Shown here in pieces: positions 18,218 to 27,442 of a DNA stretch of 59,183 nt; positions within the stretch are counted from its first letter, which is position 1, and each line of letters begins with the position of its first letter. Source of the stretch: Deltaproteobacteria bacterium. Its GTDB lineage: Bacteria > Myxococcota_A > Polyangia > JAAYKL01. The stretch is taken from contig JAUVDV010000028.1 in the NCBI GenBank assembly GCA_030595125.1, forward strand, positions 1 to 59,183, read 5' to 3'. The notes beneath the pieces are model-generated. The model saw nothing but the letters and a program-made list of their open reading frames with translations. It ran no database searches and had not been told where the DNA came from. Both the position numbers and the translations under genes were made by a program.

Positions 18218-18472
18218 ATGAAATCCGAACTGAACAGCGTTGCAATCTCAGAATTCAAGGCAACTTGTCTCAAAATGCTCGATCAGGTGAATCGAACCGG
18301 AACTCCCATTCTCGTCACCAAAAGAGGCAAACCGATTGCCATGGTGGTCCCCCCTGAACCACCCGTTCGGACAACAACCTGGCTGGGCACTCTCTCCGGT
18401 AGTGCACAAATCAAAGGCGACATCATTTCCCCGGTCGTGGACGCATCCGAATGGGAGGTCTTGAAAAAATGA
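18218..18472 (+). CDS. Phd/YefM-family antitoxin
   Basis: An 84-residue antitoxin. The N-terminal fold has VAISEFKATCLKMLDQVNRTGTPILVTKRGKPIAMVVP, the Phd/YefM DNA-binding pattern; the C-terminal part (WLGTLSGSAQI onward) should wrap the toxin. The ATG at 18218 is chosen because GGAGAGG lies about 10 bases upstream and the fold begins there. It overlaps the PIN toxin gene by ATGA. Confidence 0.88.
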   Translation: MKSELNSVAISEFKATCLKMLDQVNRTGTPILVTKRGKPIAMVVPPEPPVRTTTWLGTLSGSAQIKGDIISPVVDASEWEVLKK

Positions 18473-18873
18473 AACTCCTGCTCGACACTCACATTCTCTT
18501 GTGGAGCCTGCTTGAGCCGGAACGTCTTTCCAAACAGGTACGCGATGAACTGTCTGACATTGACAACGAACTCTGGATTTCACCCATTTCAACCTGGGAA
18601 ATCGCAATCCTGATCGAAAAGGGTCGCATCTCAATCAACTCCCAGAACCGCGAAAAATGGATCAGGGATGCGCTGTCCGAAGTTCCACACAAAGAAGCAC
18701 CAATGAATCACGAGGTGGCTCTTGCGAGCCGCTCTCTCGACATTATTCATCAAGACCCCGCCGACCGATTTATCGCCGCGACTGCATTGGTCTACGATCT
18801 CATTCTCGTGACCGCAGATAACCGTCTGCTGAAATCCAGGCAGGTTCGCACGATGAGCAACCGGGGCGGATAA
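18469..18873 (+). CDS. PIN-domain toxin (VapC-like ribonuclease)
   Basis: A 134-residue PIN nuclease predicted to cut RNA. It begins MKLLLDTHILLW; the acidic site residues are the Asp of LLDTH, the Glu of STWEIA, and the Asp residues of DPADRF and VTADN. The Phd/PIN pairing and ATGA overlap mark a type II toxin-antitoxin module. Confidence 0.9.
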   Translation: MKLLLDTHILLWSLLEPERLSKQVRDELSDIDNELWISPISTWEIAILIEKGRISINSQNREKWIRDALSEVPHKEAPMNHEVALASRSLDIIHQDPADRFIAATALVYDLILVTADNRLLKSRQVRTMSNRGG

Positions 18874-18900
18874 ACGATCTACGATCGATAACCTTCTTTC

Positions 18901-20361
18901 CTACCTCACCCGCAGTTCGCTGATGCACGCAGGGCCGTTTCCGTCGATGGAGGAGATGGTGATGGTCAGCCTTTTGGCCGATCGTCCCTTGAGGCGAACT
19001 CGCTGAAAATATCGCGTATCGGCAACGAGTTTTTTTTCTGTCTTCCATTTCTTCACGCCGTCCGAGCCGATGATCTCGATGCTGCGAATTCGCGGACCCG
19101 GCTCATCCGAGCAGGAGTTGGCGAGCCAGATTTCCTTGATCGGTCTTGCGCCGCCCATCTCGACGACCATCTGGTGTCCCACCGCTCCCATCCAGCTTGT
19201 GGCCAGGTTGCCGTCGTTGGCTCGTCGCACGTTGGGCGAGAGCGCGCGCATCTCGGGATCATGGGCGCCGAGGCGATCGTGGCCCAGGCGCTTCGCCGCC
19301 GAGGAGATCACCGATATGGCGGCGGAGACCCTCCGGATGAAACTAAGCGGATCGGCCTTTGCCGCAGCGCCGGTTCGAATGCTGGACATTGCCTCTTCGA
19401 AGGTCGCCGGCCAACGCGGACGCGGACCTGTCGCAATGACCAGACTATCGACACCAGTCCAGAAATCCTCCAGGGACTTGAGGCGACGACGCCTGACCTC
19501 GCCCTTTTCTACCAGGGGAGCTTCGTGCCGTTGTTCACGAATGAATGAGAGCACGCCCTGTGAGCTATCGACTCCCTGCTCTACCGCTGCGTGGATGATC
19601 TCGAACCATTCGTCATAGAGACCACCGGTCACAGCAAGTCTCATTCCCTTTGGATCTCTTCTCACGAGCATGCGGTGGTGGTTCGGAAACACCCGCCTCA
19701 TCGAAATCTCACCCCGAGCTGCAAGGAGCACTGAATTCCCCGGGGTATCGACGAGGGCGTCATCAAGGAGATACTCGTCACGGTGGCCGGCAAATCGACC
19801 GATGACCTGCGCCGCCATGGTCATCTCCTCGATGCCCGAACGCAGGGCATCTTTCAAAACGGAGATTCCTCGTCGATCTCCAGCCATCAGAAGTACCGCC
19901 GCAGCCCGGGTTCGAACCCGTAAAATCGGATCGTCGAGGTCGTCGAACGCGCCACGGGTAGCACCGCGATCTTTCGCCTTGATCCGGAGGGCCATGAAGT
20001 GGAGGGCGAGCGGCGAATCCAGATGAGTCTTCTCGAGATCCTTCAGAAACATTCGATCGTTATCGGTCGCACCGATTGCAATCCGATAAGCTGCAGCAAG
20101 TATCACCTGGGGCTCGCTGGACAGACGCGCACAGTCCATGGCAACGAAGCGAGGGGCGAAGGAGAGCCAGCTATCCAGCAAGGCCGGATGCACCCTTCCG
20201 TGGGCCAGAGTGTCCATATCATGTCGCAGGGCCATCCATGCGGTTACAAAAGAGTCTCCGATCTCGTCTGTGGCTTTTGGAAACCCGCGCATGCCTGGAG
20301 GGGCTGCCCACGAGGTTGTTCCAAAAAGAAAGAAAAGGAGAACAGGTACAATCCTTTTCAT
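18901..20361 (-). CDS. Exported HEAT-repeat-like protein with C-terminal glycan-binding-like domain
   Basis: A 486-residue exported protein (signal peptide MKRIVPVLLFFLFGTTSWA). The middle contains helical pairs such as DDPILRVRTRAAAVLLMAGDRRGISVL and IEEMTMAAQVIGRFAGHRDE that look like HEAT repeats. The last 110 residues (RRANDGNLATSWMG, MVVEMGGARPIKEIWLANS) resemble the discoidin/NADase-type glycan-binding fold. The ATG at 20361 gives the signal peptide; the frame runs further upstream without similarity. No enzyme motif is seen. The role is unknown, perhaps an envelope scaffold. Confidence 0.6.
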   Translation of the reverse strand: MKRIVPVLLFFLFGTTSWAAPPGMRGFPKATDEIGDSFVTAWMALRHDMDTLAHGRVHPALLDSWLSFAPRFVAMDCARLSSEPQVILAAAYRIAIGATDNDRMFLKDLEKTHLDSPLALHFMALRIKAKDRGATRGAFDDLDDPILRVRTRAAAVLLMAGDRRGISVLKDALRSGIEEMTMAAQVIGRFAGHRDEYLLDDALVDTPGNSVLLAARGEISMRRVFPNHHRMLVRRDPKGMRLAVTGGLYDEWFEIIHAAVEQGVDSSQGVLSFIREQRHEAPLVEKGEVRRRRLKSLEDFWTGVDSLVIATGPRPRWPATFEEAMSSIRTGAAAKADPLSFIRRVSAAISVISSAAKRLGHDRLGAHDPEMRALSPNVRRANDGNLATSWMGAVGHQMVVEMGGARPIKEIWLANSCSDEPGPRIRSIEIIGSDGVKKWKTEKKLVADTRYFQRVRLKGRSAKRLTITISSIDGNGPACISELRVR

Positions 20362-20374
20362 GACTAACAACAAA

Positions 20375-21121
20375 TTACTCGTCGTAGAAGATCGGTTCTC
20401 TCTGGGACAAATACGATTCGATGATGGTCTTGTCGTTTTCCGCCAACCCGTCGAACTGAATGCCCATCCCCGGTTCGGCATCCTCCGCGAGTTCGTTGTA
20501 CTCCCTCACCCAGCGTACGATCCCGGGTGTGGAGACGAGATATCCATCCGGCATGGTGAAGTTCACCTGTAGCGTCGAACCGATGGGGAGGATCTCGAAA
20601 GTGGCGATGAAGACACCTCCAGCGGAGATATCCTCTGAAAATCCCGTGAAAAAATTGGAGTCGGACTGAAAACCAATATCAGCCTCGATGCCAACTCTCT
20701 GTACATCTCGTCTCTTGTCGTGGGGAAGCTTTTCTCCCATCACGGCCGCCGGGGCGGCAGGCTGGATGGACTGTCGCTCCTGAACCTTGGAGACCGGATA
20801 AAGCAAGGCCAGGGTCTTGGCGATGGTCTGGGTCGCGCTGGTCAGCGCGTCGTCCTCACCTCGCACCTCCTGCATCAACTCGAGGGTATTCCGAAGATGG
20901 TCCATCGCCTGCAAGACGCCGGCCGTATGAGCCGACTCAAAAACTTCCGAACTCTGCACGGCGAAGAGCGCGCCGACCGCCTTGGCGATTGACGCGGTTA
21001 CTTCGTCCACGTTGAGTTCCTTGTTCTTGATATCCTGGATCAGGCCGAGGGCTTCACCGAGAGTCTCCCGAGCAAGCTGTGCCGGCCGGGCCGCTTCTAA
21101 TTTCCCCGTCTCATGCACCAT
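20375..21121 (-). CDS. PilZ-domain protein
   Basis: A 248-residue protein with an N-terminal helical region (about residues 15-110) and a C-terminal PilZ domain. The c-di-GMP motifs are both intact: RDVQR gives RxxxR and DISAGG gives DxSxGG, followed by VFIAT. The closing pattern PDGYLVSTPGIVRWVRE and GMGIQF matches the paralogous PilZ family abundant in myxobacteria. GGGAGG ribosome site. Partner and output unknown. Confidence 0.85.
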   Translation of the reverse strand: MVHETGKLEAARPAQLARETLGEALGLIQDIKNKELNVDEVTASIAKAVGALFAVQSSEVFESAHTAGVLQAMDHLRNTLELMQEVRGEDDALTSATQTIAKTLALLYPVSKVQERQSIQPAAPAAVMGEKLPHDKRRDVQRVGIEADIGFQSDSNFFTGFSEDISAGGVFIATFEILPIGSTLQVNFTMPDGYLVSTPGIVRWVREYNELAEDAEPGMGIQFDGLAENDKTIIESYLSQREPIFYDE

Positions 21122-21254
21122 GGACTTTACCTCCCACCCATTGAAGAACCAGCACTACCTGCCGTGCGGCAACAACTGGCAAACATACCGAAGATTACTC
21201 AAGTTCTAGGAGAAAGACAACGCAGCTGTCGTCAGGTTGAACAAGTCCATTCGA

Positions 21255-24200
21255 TCAGGGTTCATGGACTTCCTTGCGAAACTCGCCGGGTTCGTCCGTT
21301 GTGGGGGCGGCCGAAGAATCTGGGGGAAGATCCAGGGGGGCCGTGCCCTCAAATCCCTCGAGCGTCGCTTCGAGATTGGCCCGTGATTGCAGAAGGGCCA
21401 GACGAGCATGCTCCTCACGTCGCTGTATCAGCGTCACGTAGGTCTTCACGTTCTTGACCGCCTTGTCGAAATGCAGTGCGTTGTCGTGACAAAGGCCGAG
21501 ATAGTAGTGGATCTCGGGGTGGCCGATGACGTAGTTCTCGTGCTCCCGCACGAGCTGGCTCAACACTTCGATGGTTTCTTCGCACTGTGAGCTGTCCTCC
21601 GGATCGGCGTTGAGGAAGTGAAGATACCCCTTGAGGAACAGCATCTGGGGCCCTCCCCGCCGCCAGAGGTGATCGGGGATTCGATTGAACCGTTCGAGGG
21701 AATCGCGATTTGCCCGAAGAGAAAGCGCACGCTTCACGCCGTCCAGATGTTCGACAAGTTCGTCGATCTGTTCGTCAGTGATGCCCGGAGTGGGAGATGG
21801 ATCCTCGATTTCGACGAACGGGGAACCGGTTTCACCGGAGAGGAGAACAAGGACGCGCTTCGCGATCGCGAGCGCCTTGTGATTCGGATCGATCAACTCG
21901 GCCTTTTCGATGAAGCGGTTGGCCTCCCGCTTCCTGCCGTTGGTGAGCAGCGAAATCGCCTGGTTCGCCAGGTTCGTAACCTCATTGGGGCCGTCGCCAA
22001 GACCGACCAGGACTTCTCCGAGGTGGCCGTATCTCCATGAACTCGTGTAAATTGTCGCCAGATATCCCGCGAAAAGCCTGAACGAAATAAGATCGTGCGG
22101 CGCGGCGAACTCGATAACTGCGTTGTCGTCGGTGTTGATGGGCAGAGCATCCCACTTGTCCGGATCGGGGCCGTTTGTGTAGTCGATGACCTCACCCTTG
22201 TTCACCAGGAGAACCCGGGCGAACAAATCCGCCGGAGAAAGGATGTACGCGCGTTCCAACTCGGCATTCACCTTCTCATCCTTCATCTGGGAAGCAACGT
22301 GATCGAAATCGAAACTGAGGGGCTCGAACGAACCTATGAGGACCGTGTCGGCGGAGAGGTCCTCCGCCGCGAAGAGGGCGACGTGGGGAAAGACGCTCGC
22401 AAAAGTGCGAAAGATGATTTTGATGTTCGAAGGAGACATCTCGTAGAGTTGCACCCACTGGGCAAAAATGCCGCCCTCCTTGAGAGCCTTTGCGGAGGAC
22501 TGGAAGCTCTCCTTTGTGAACATGTTCGACACGCCGGTTATCCACGGATTGGAGGGCTCCGAGATGATGACGTCGTACTTCCCCGGCGCGGTGGCCAGAA
22601 AATTGCGACCGTCGTTGTTGAAGAGGGTCAGGCGATCGTTGATCACATAGGTGTCGGGATCGGTCCAGTCGTAGTCCGGGTTGGGCTCCCCCGTGTCGGG
22701 ATCGGTCGGGAGTCGGTAGACCAGATTGTTCACGTCGAACTCCGGGTCTCGTGGAGTGCCCTCCATGCTGCCGAAGACGGTTGAGGCCTCCACGACGGCG
22801 TTCTCGAGTTCCACACAGTCTACGTGCCTGACGGGAAACTCCAGGGCCGAGCCTACCGTAACCCCCGAACCGAAGCCGATTATGGCCACGTCGAGATCCT
22901 TGCTGCCCTCCGGGTGAAAGAGGAGCGGGTAGGCCGCGATCATTATCTGTGTGGGCATGTCGTCGCCGTTGGACGCGTCTACCTTTCCGTTGTTCTTGAG
23001 GGCGAAGTGCCGCCCCCACAGCTCGATGGAGACGGTTGTGGTGACGCCGTCGTGATAGTACTTGATGTCCGGATCGCCCCATGATTCCTCGTCCAGCGCG
23101 TTCTCCATGAGCGATATCCTGAAAACACCGATGGTCAGCGCCGCCGGATCCCAGCCCGGCGCGAAGAAGAGGAACAGCGTGGCCAAAGCCGCGGTCGCCG
23201 TAAAAGCGAGACCTCTAGCTATTTTATGTCCTCTGGATACGACAAGAAGCGCGAGGCCGATGAGGGCGTAGATCGTGATGGACAGGAAGAACGTGGTCTG
23301 CATGCCGAACCCGTCCATGTAATGAGAGAAGACGGGTACGAAGACGAAAGCCGAAAGGAAGGAGCCGCAGATCGCTCCGACGGTGTTCATGGCGTAGATG
23401 CTGCCCACGTCTCTTCCGATGTTCTTCAACCCGGTGACCGCAATGCGGATCGTCAGGGGAAATGTGGCGCCCATGCCGACGGTGATCGGAAGGACGGCGA
23501 GCGCGGCGACCGTGAACATTATGAACTGAATCAGTCCGACGTGGTTTTCGTAGGCTTCTATATGTCCGGTCACCATCCTGGCAAACATGCGCGGGAGATC
23601 ATCCATGTAGAGATAACTGCCCATGGCGAAGAGCATGACCGCTATCTCCACAGCGGCCAGCACGATGACGGGGTTGGAGATCCGCTTTGAGAGCTTGCTG
23701 AAGATCGCAGCCCCGATGGCCAGGCCCACCAGGAACGCGAGTAGCACCAGCGCAAAGGAATATACCGACGAACCGATGATCATCGCCATCGACCGGTTCC
23801 AGACCACCTGCAGATTCATCGCCGCGAGCCCCGAGAAGAAGAACGCGATCATCACTGTCCTGCGCTCGAAGATGGTGGCCACGAAATCTCTCGCCCCTTC
23901 GTGGACCATCGCGACCTCCAGGTCGTCCTCGGCCGTACGCTCCTCGCTGGATATGTCGGGATCGAGCCTGCGGCGAAATACCAGGATGACCAGGCAAAGG
24001 ACAATGTTGATGGTACCGGCAGTGATGTTGGTGGCATTGAGGCCGATGTTGGAGAGAAAGACGAAGGTGGCCAGGAAGACGCCGCCAATGGCGCCGATGG
24101 TGTTGAGGGTATACAGGGTTCCAACCCGGGAACCCACCCTTGTCATGTGTCCCTCTTGCCTGATGAAATGCCGGGAGAGCAGCGGAAGGGTTGCGCCCAT

Positions 24201-24584
24201 GCACGTGGTCGGGATGATGAGCACTACCGCCACGGCGAGGAAGCGAAAGATGGAGAAGAGCCAGAAGCTGTTTCCCAGATGCTCGGACATGTAGCTGTTC
24301 AGACCGGGATAAACGTTGTGAATGAGCGTCGGGATCAACAGGGCGCTCACGCCTATTACGCCCTCCACGACGGCGTAGGCTGCAATGGGTGAACGCAGGC
24401 GATCGGCGAACTTGCCGAAGAGCCATGACCCCAGCGCGAGACCGCCCATGAAGCAGGTGAGCACCGTGGAAATGGCCAGGGTCGTAGCGCCGAAAATGTG
24501 CTCCAGATGTCGCGTCCAGATTATCTCCAGCGTGAGACTGGAGATGCCGGACAGGATGAAAGCTATCAGGATAAGTGGATGCAA
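21255..24584 (-). CDS. MFS-like membrane protein fused to spermidine-synthase-like domain and TPR tail
   Basis: A 1,109-residue fusion. Residues about 1-460 contain roughly 12 membrane segments in two MFS-like halves (GLALGSWLFGKFADR, GLAIGAAIFSKLSKR). A spermidine-synthase-type Rossmann domain follows with VAIIGFGSGVTVGSALE (about 566) and SEPSNPWITGVSNMFTKESF. The C-terminus (about 870-1070) has TPR-like helices. Such proteins are common in environmental bacteria, but the substrate is not established and polyamine synthesis should not be assumed. It starts at TTG 24584, four bases after the stop of the acetate kinase fusion, so the two are probably translated together. Confidence 0.85.
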   Translation of the reverse strand: MHPLILIAFILSGISSLTLEIIWTRHLEHIFGATTLAISTVLTCFMGGLALGSWLFGKFADRLRSPIAAYAVVEGVIGVSALLIPTLIHNVYPGLNSYMSEHLGNSFWLFSIFRFLAVAVVLIIPTTCMGATLPLLSRHFIRQEGHMTRVGSRVGTLYTLNTIGAIGGVFLATFVFLSNIGLNATNITAGTINIVLCLVILVFRRRLDPDISSEERTAEDDLEVAMVHEGARDFVATIFERRTVMIAFFFSGLAAMNLQVVWNRSMAMIIGSSVYSFALVLLAFLVGLAIGAAIFSKLSKRISNPVIVLAAVEIAVMLFAMGSYLYMDDLPRMFARMVTGHIEAYENHVGLIQFIMFTVAALAVLPITVGMGATFPLTIRIAVTGLKNIGRDVGSIYAMNTVGAICGSFLSAFVFVPVFSHYMDGFGMQTTFFLSITIYALIGLALLVVSRGHKIARGLAFTATAALATLFLFFAPGWDPAALTIGVFRISLMENALDEESWGDPDIKYYHDGVTTTVSIELWGRHFALKNNGKVDASNGDDMPTQIMIAAYPLLFHPEGSKDLDVAIIGFGSGVTVGSALEFPVRHVDCVELENAVVEASTVFGSMEGTPRDPEFDVNNLVYRLPTDPDTGEPNPDYDWTDPDTYVINDRLTLFNNDGRNFLATAPGKYDVIISEPSNPWITGVSNMFTKESFQSSAKALKEGGIFAQWVQLYEMSPSNIKIIFRTFASVFPHVALFAAEDLSADTVLIGSFEPLSFDFDHVASQMKDEKVNAELERAYILSPADLFARVLLVNKGEVIDYTNGPDPDKWDALPINTDDNAVIEFAAPHDLISFRLFAGYLATIYTSSWRYGHLGEVLVGLGDGPNEVTNLANQAISLLTNGRKREANRFIEKAELIDPNHKALAIAKRVLVLLSGETGSPFVEIEDPSPTPGITDEQIDELVEHLDGVKRALSLRANRDSLERFNRIPDHLWRRGGPQMLFLKGYLHFLNADPEDSSQCEETIEVLSQLVREHENYVIGHPEIHYYLGLCHDNALHFDKAVKNVKTYVTLIQRREEHARLALLQSRANLEATLEGFEGTAPLDLPPDSSAAPTTDEPGEFRKEVHEP

Positions 24585-24588
24585 CGGC

Positions 24589-26889
24589 TCAGGCTCGTTT
24601 CTGGATCGATTCGATGGTGGCGGTCATGCCGGGTGAGACTTCGGCGGCGTTTGCTTCGTCGGTGTCGATGTGCATTTCCAGAAACCACCCGGGGTACACC
24701 CGAACGAGCACGTCCCCGAAGATCAACGATCTCTCCCCCTCGACGTTGGCCCTCACCACATCCTTGTCCCTGATTCCAAAGGCGAGGGCGTCCTCGGGGC
24801 TCATGTGGATGTGCCGGTACGCGCAGATGACCCCTTCCTCCAGCGTGATGGAGGTGTTCGGCCCTTCGAGGATGACGCCCGGAGAATTCTTCACGTCGCC
24901 GGATGCGCGGATAGGCGCGTCAATGCCCAGCTTGAACTCCTCGGTCCTGGAGATCTCCACCTGCGTGACCGGTCGCTCCGGACCGAGGATCCTCACCCTG
25001 TCCACCCGTCCCTTGGGGCCGACGAGGTTGACCACTTCCTCGCAGGCGAAGTAGCCCTTCTGTTTCAGTTCGTTTCGCGGGGTCAGCTTGTGTCCCGCGC
25101 CGAAGAGCGCCTCAACGTGCTCCTTGCAAAGGTGTACGTGATGGGCCGAGATGCCGATGGGCACAGGTTTGTCTCTGCGGGCGGTCAGTATATCCGAGAC
25201 CCCGCCACGGTTCAGAGTGTGACGCGTCTCCAAGGCGATGGCGCTCTCCTCGTCGGTGGGAACCACCATCACCACGACCCGTGACTCCTCGGAAGAGATA
25301 ATCTTGGCCGCAGCGCCCTGTCCCACGGGGATGGGGCTTCTGTTTTTCTCGTCGTCGATCTCGATGCCCAGACAAGACAGGCCGTGGCAGATCCTCGATC
25401 GGATCCCCGCAGAGTTCTCGCCGATACCCGCCGTGAACACCAGAACGTCCAGCCCGCTCATGGACGCCATGTAGGCCCCCACATATTTTCGAACACGGTA
25501 GCAGAACGACTGAACCGCCAGCAGCGCGCCCGTGTGCCCGGCGTCCGCCGCCTTTTCCAGTTCCCGCATGTCGCCCGACAGGCCGGACAGCCCCTTGAGA
25601 CCGCTCTCCTTGTTCAGCATCGTCTCGACTTCTTTGGTCGACTTTCCCTTTGAAAAAAGGTGGAGGATCAGGCCGGGATCCAGATCTCCCGAGCGGGTCC
25701 CCATGATCAGGCCCTCCAGTGGGGTGAGCCCCATGGAGGTGTCGACGGAGCGACCGTGATCAATGGCCGTGACGGACGCGCCATTGCCCAGATGGCAGCT
25801 GATTATCTTGAGAACGTGCGGCGCCTCGCCCAGAAACGCGGCGGCGGTCTGGGTCACGTATTTGTGGCTGGTTCCGTGAAAACCGAAACGTCGAAGCTGG
25901 TTGTCGTCCGCAAAATCCCTGGGAATGGCGTAGCGATGAACGTGCTCGGGAATTGTGGCGTGAAACGCTGTGTCGAAGACCGCCACCTGGGGCACGCCCG
26001 GCGGGAGGAGCCGCTTGCAGATTTCAATACCCAGCAAGTTCACCGGGTTGTGAAGCGGGGCCAGATCCGACACCCGAGCGATCTCTGACATCACATTGTC
26101 GTCGATCAGCACCGATTCCGAGAAGCGAACCCCTCCATGGACTACCCGGTGGCCTACCGCCGTGAGCTGCTCCAGTCTGTCGAGGGCGCCGTATTCGGGC
26201 GACGTGATAAGGCCCAGGACCTTCTTCAGAGCGGCTTCGTGGTTGTCGCCCTCGAGCGGTTGCTCCATTTTTCCGGCAGGTCCCCGGTGTCGAATGAGGG
26301 CGTCGCTCTGGCCTATTCGCTCCACCAGGCCTCCCGTCACCCGTTCCTTGCCGGAGAACACCGCATACTTGACGGAGGAACTCCCGACATTGATCACGAG
26401 CACGGCGTCCGTCGAGGAGTCGTCCCTTCGTGCGGAGGCAGCCCTGGCTCTCGCCATCGCGGTTTGCTCGTCCGGGCGGTCGTCGCGCGCCAGGAGGCGT
26501 TCCTTCAGCAGGCGCGCCAGCCCTCTCGCCGCCAGCGGGTTCGACCCCATTTCCCGCGTCAGGCTCTCGTGGGGGATGTGGATCACCCGCGACGATTCAC
26601 ACGCGATGATGTCGGCCATGGCGGGCTCACCGGTGAGGAGGCTGATTTCACCGAACAGCTGGCCCGCTTCGATGGCGCCATAGGGTGCGCTCTTTTTACC
26701 CGAGTCGATGAATACTTCGGCCCTGCCCGAGACCAGGATGCCGACGAAAGTCATCTGTTGACCGTGGGAGACCAGCACCTGTCCGGCGCTGTACTCCTCC
26801 TCGAAGGAATCGTGGATGAGCCGGTTCAGCGCCTCCTCGTCAAAACCCTTCAGCACCTCGTTCGCTTCCAGCACCTTCTTGATGTCCAT
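24589..26889 (-). CDS. Trifunctional fusion: CRP-like sensor domain, acetate kinase, PduL phosphotransacylase
   Basis: A 766-residue protein with three recognisable parts. Residues 1-130 form a cyclic-nucleotide-binding fold (GQVLVSHGQQ, FGEISLL at 79-85), though the Arg that normally binds the phosphate is absent (GEPAMADI). Residues 162-555 are acetate kinase: INVGSSSVKYAVF, GHRVVHGG, FDTAFH, GFHGTSHKYV, CHLGNGASV, FTAGIGENS. Residues 574-766 are a PduL-type phosphate acyltransferase with its zinc histidines: ISAHHVHL (583-586), RHIHM (693-695) and EMHIDTDEANA (740). Together they would convert acyl-CoA to acyl phosphate and then to acid and ATP, or run in reverse. Good ribosome site (AGAGGTGG). 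Co-operonic with the MFS/spermidine-synthase gene. Confidence 0.93.
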   Translation of the reverse strand: MDIKKVLEANEVLKGFDEEALNRLIHDSFEEEYSAGQVLVSHGQQMTFVGILVSGRAEVFIDSGKKSAPYGAIEAGQLFGEISLLTGEPAMADIIACESSRVIHIPHESLTREMGSNPLAARGLARLLKERLLARDDRPDEQTAMARARAASARRDDSSTDAVLVINVGSSSVKYAVFSGKERVTGGLVERIGQSDALIRHRGPAGKMEQPLEGDNHEAALKKVLGLITSPEYGALDRLEQLTAVGHRVVHGGVRFSESVLIDDNVMSEIARVSDLAPLHNPVNLLGIEICKRLLPPGVPQVAVFDTAFHATIPEHVHRYAIPRDFADDNQLRRFGFHGTSHKYVTQTAAAFLGEAPHVLKIISCHLGNGASVTAIDHGRSVDTSMGLTPLEGLIMGTRSGDLDPGLILHLFSKGKSTKEVETMLNKESGLKGLSGLSGDMRELEKAADAGHTGALLAVQSFCYRVRKYVGAYMASMSGLDVLVFTAGIGENSAGIRSRICHGLSCLGIEIDDEKNRSPIPVGQGAAAKIISSEESRVVVMVVPTDEESAIALETRHTLNRGGVSDILTARRDKPVPIGISAHHVHLCKEHVEALFGAGHKLTPRNELKQKGYFACEEVVNLVGPKGRVDRVRILGPERPVTQVEISRTEEFKLGIDAPIRASGDVKNSPGVILEGPNTSITLEEGVICAYRHIHMSPEDALAFGIRDKDVVRANVEGERSLIFGDVLVRVYPGWFLEMHIDTDEANAAEVSPGMTATIESIQKRA

Positions 26890-27030
26890 GAACCCACCTC
26901 TTTTTTGAAGAATGTCTATTTGAGCGAATCGTGAGGAGGAGGCAAGTCATTTTGTAGGAAGTGGTTCATCCGAATCCAGCCGTGGTCACATGAACCGTGA
27001 CTCTCTGAAACTGACGATCCGACCCACGTA
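26890..27030. other. Intergenic region left of the decayed transposon
   Basis: Region upstream of the acetate kinase fusion and before the first hairpin. It should hold that operon's promoter, but no clear -35/-10 pair is visible. No gene is seen. Confidence 0.4.
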
Positions 27031-27378
27031 CCGCGCCCTTATGAGGGCGCGGTCAGGATGACCTATGCTCCGGTGAAGCCCAGGGGCGCTACCGGTCAAG
27101 CCCGGAGGGCTTTCCGGCTTTCTCGAAGTCAAAGCTCACCACCTGGATGCGTATATTCTGGAGGCCAGCGGTTGGGGAGAGCACATTCACTTGCTCGTTC
27201 GCAATAGGCCTACGTTGGGTTGAAGGCATATATTCGCAACCAACGAAACCACTACGAAGCTCGAACCACCGTATCTGATTGGGAGCCCGATGATTGAAGC
27301 CCGCAGGGCTTGGCCGGTAGAATCAAAGATCAATCTTGAAAAACAGGCCATCCTGACCGCGCCCTCATCAGGGCGCGG
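27031..27378. mobile_element. Remnant IS200/REP-associated element bounded by inverted hairpins
   Basis: Two near-identical hairpins, CCGCGCCCTTATGAGGGCGCGG (27031-27052, split here only for position) and its partner at 27357-27378, are in inverted orientation: the left is followed by TCAGGATG and the right is preceded by CATCCTGA. Smaller hairpins (AAGCCCGGAGGGCTTT at 27098-27113 and AAGCCCGCAGGGCTT at 27297-27311) lie inside. Between them is a broken HUH transposase. The layout matches REP-associated tyrosine transposase (RAYT) loci in decay. Confidence 0.65.
27128..27297 (+). pseudogene. Degenerate Y1/HUH transposase (RAYT-like) fragment
   Basis: Two short frames preserve the family's active-site motifs. 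The first (27128-27223) reads DAYILEASGWGEHIHLLVR, including the HUH motif as HIH, and stops at TGA 27221. The second, in another frame (27226-27297), reads AYIRNQRNHYEAR, containing the catalytic tyrosine motif YIxNQ. The N-terminal half is missing, and a frameshift separates the two motifs, so it is non-functional. Confidence 0.65.
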
Positions 27379-27442
27379 TGAACAGGGCTGTCAGCACTGC
27401 CGGATCAGGGTGAGCCGTAATGGATCCCACTCACCTTGACAA

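Noticed and set aside
18218-18873. Toxin-antitoxin pair as a new defence system
   Set aside because: Ordinary Phd/PIN module with standard overlap; no extra genes.
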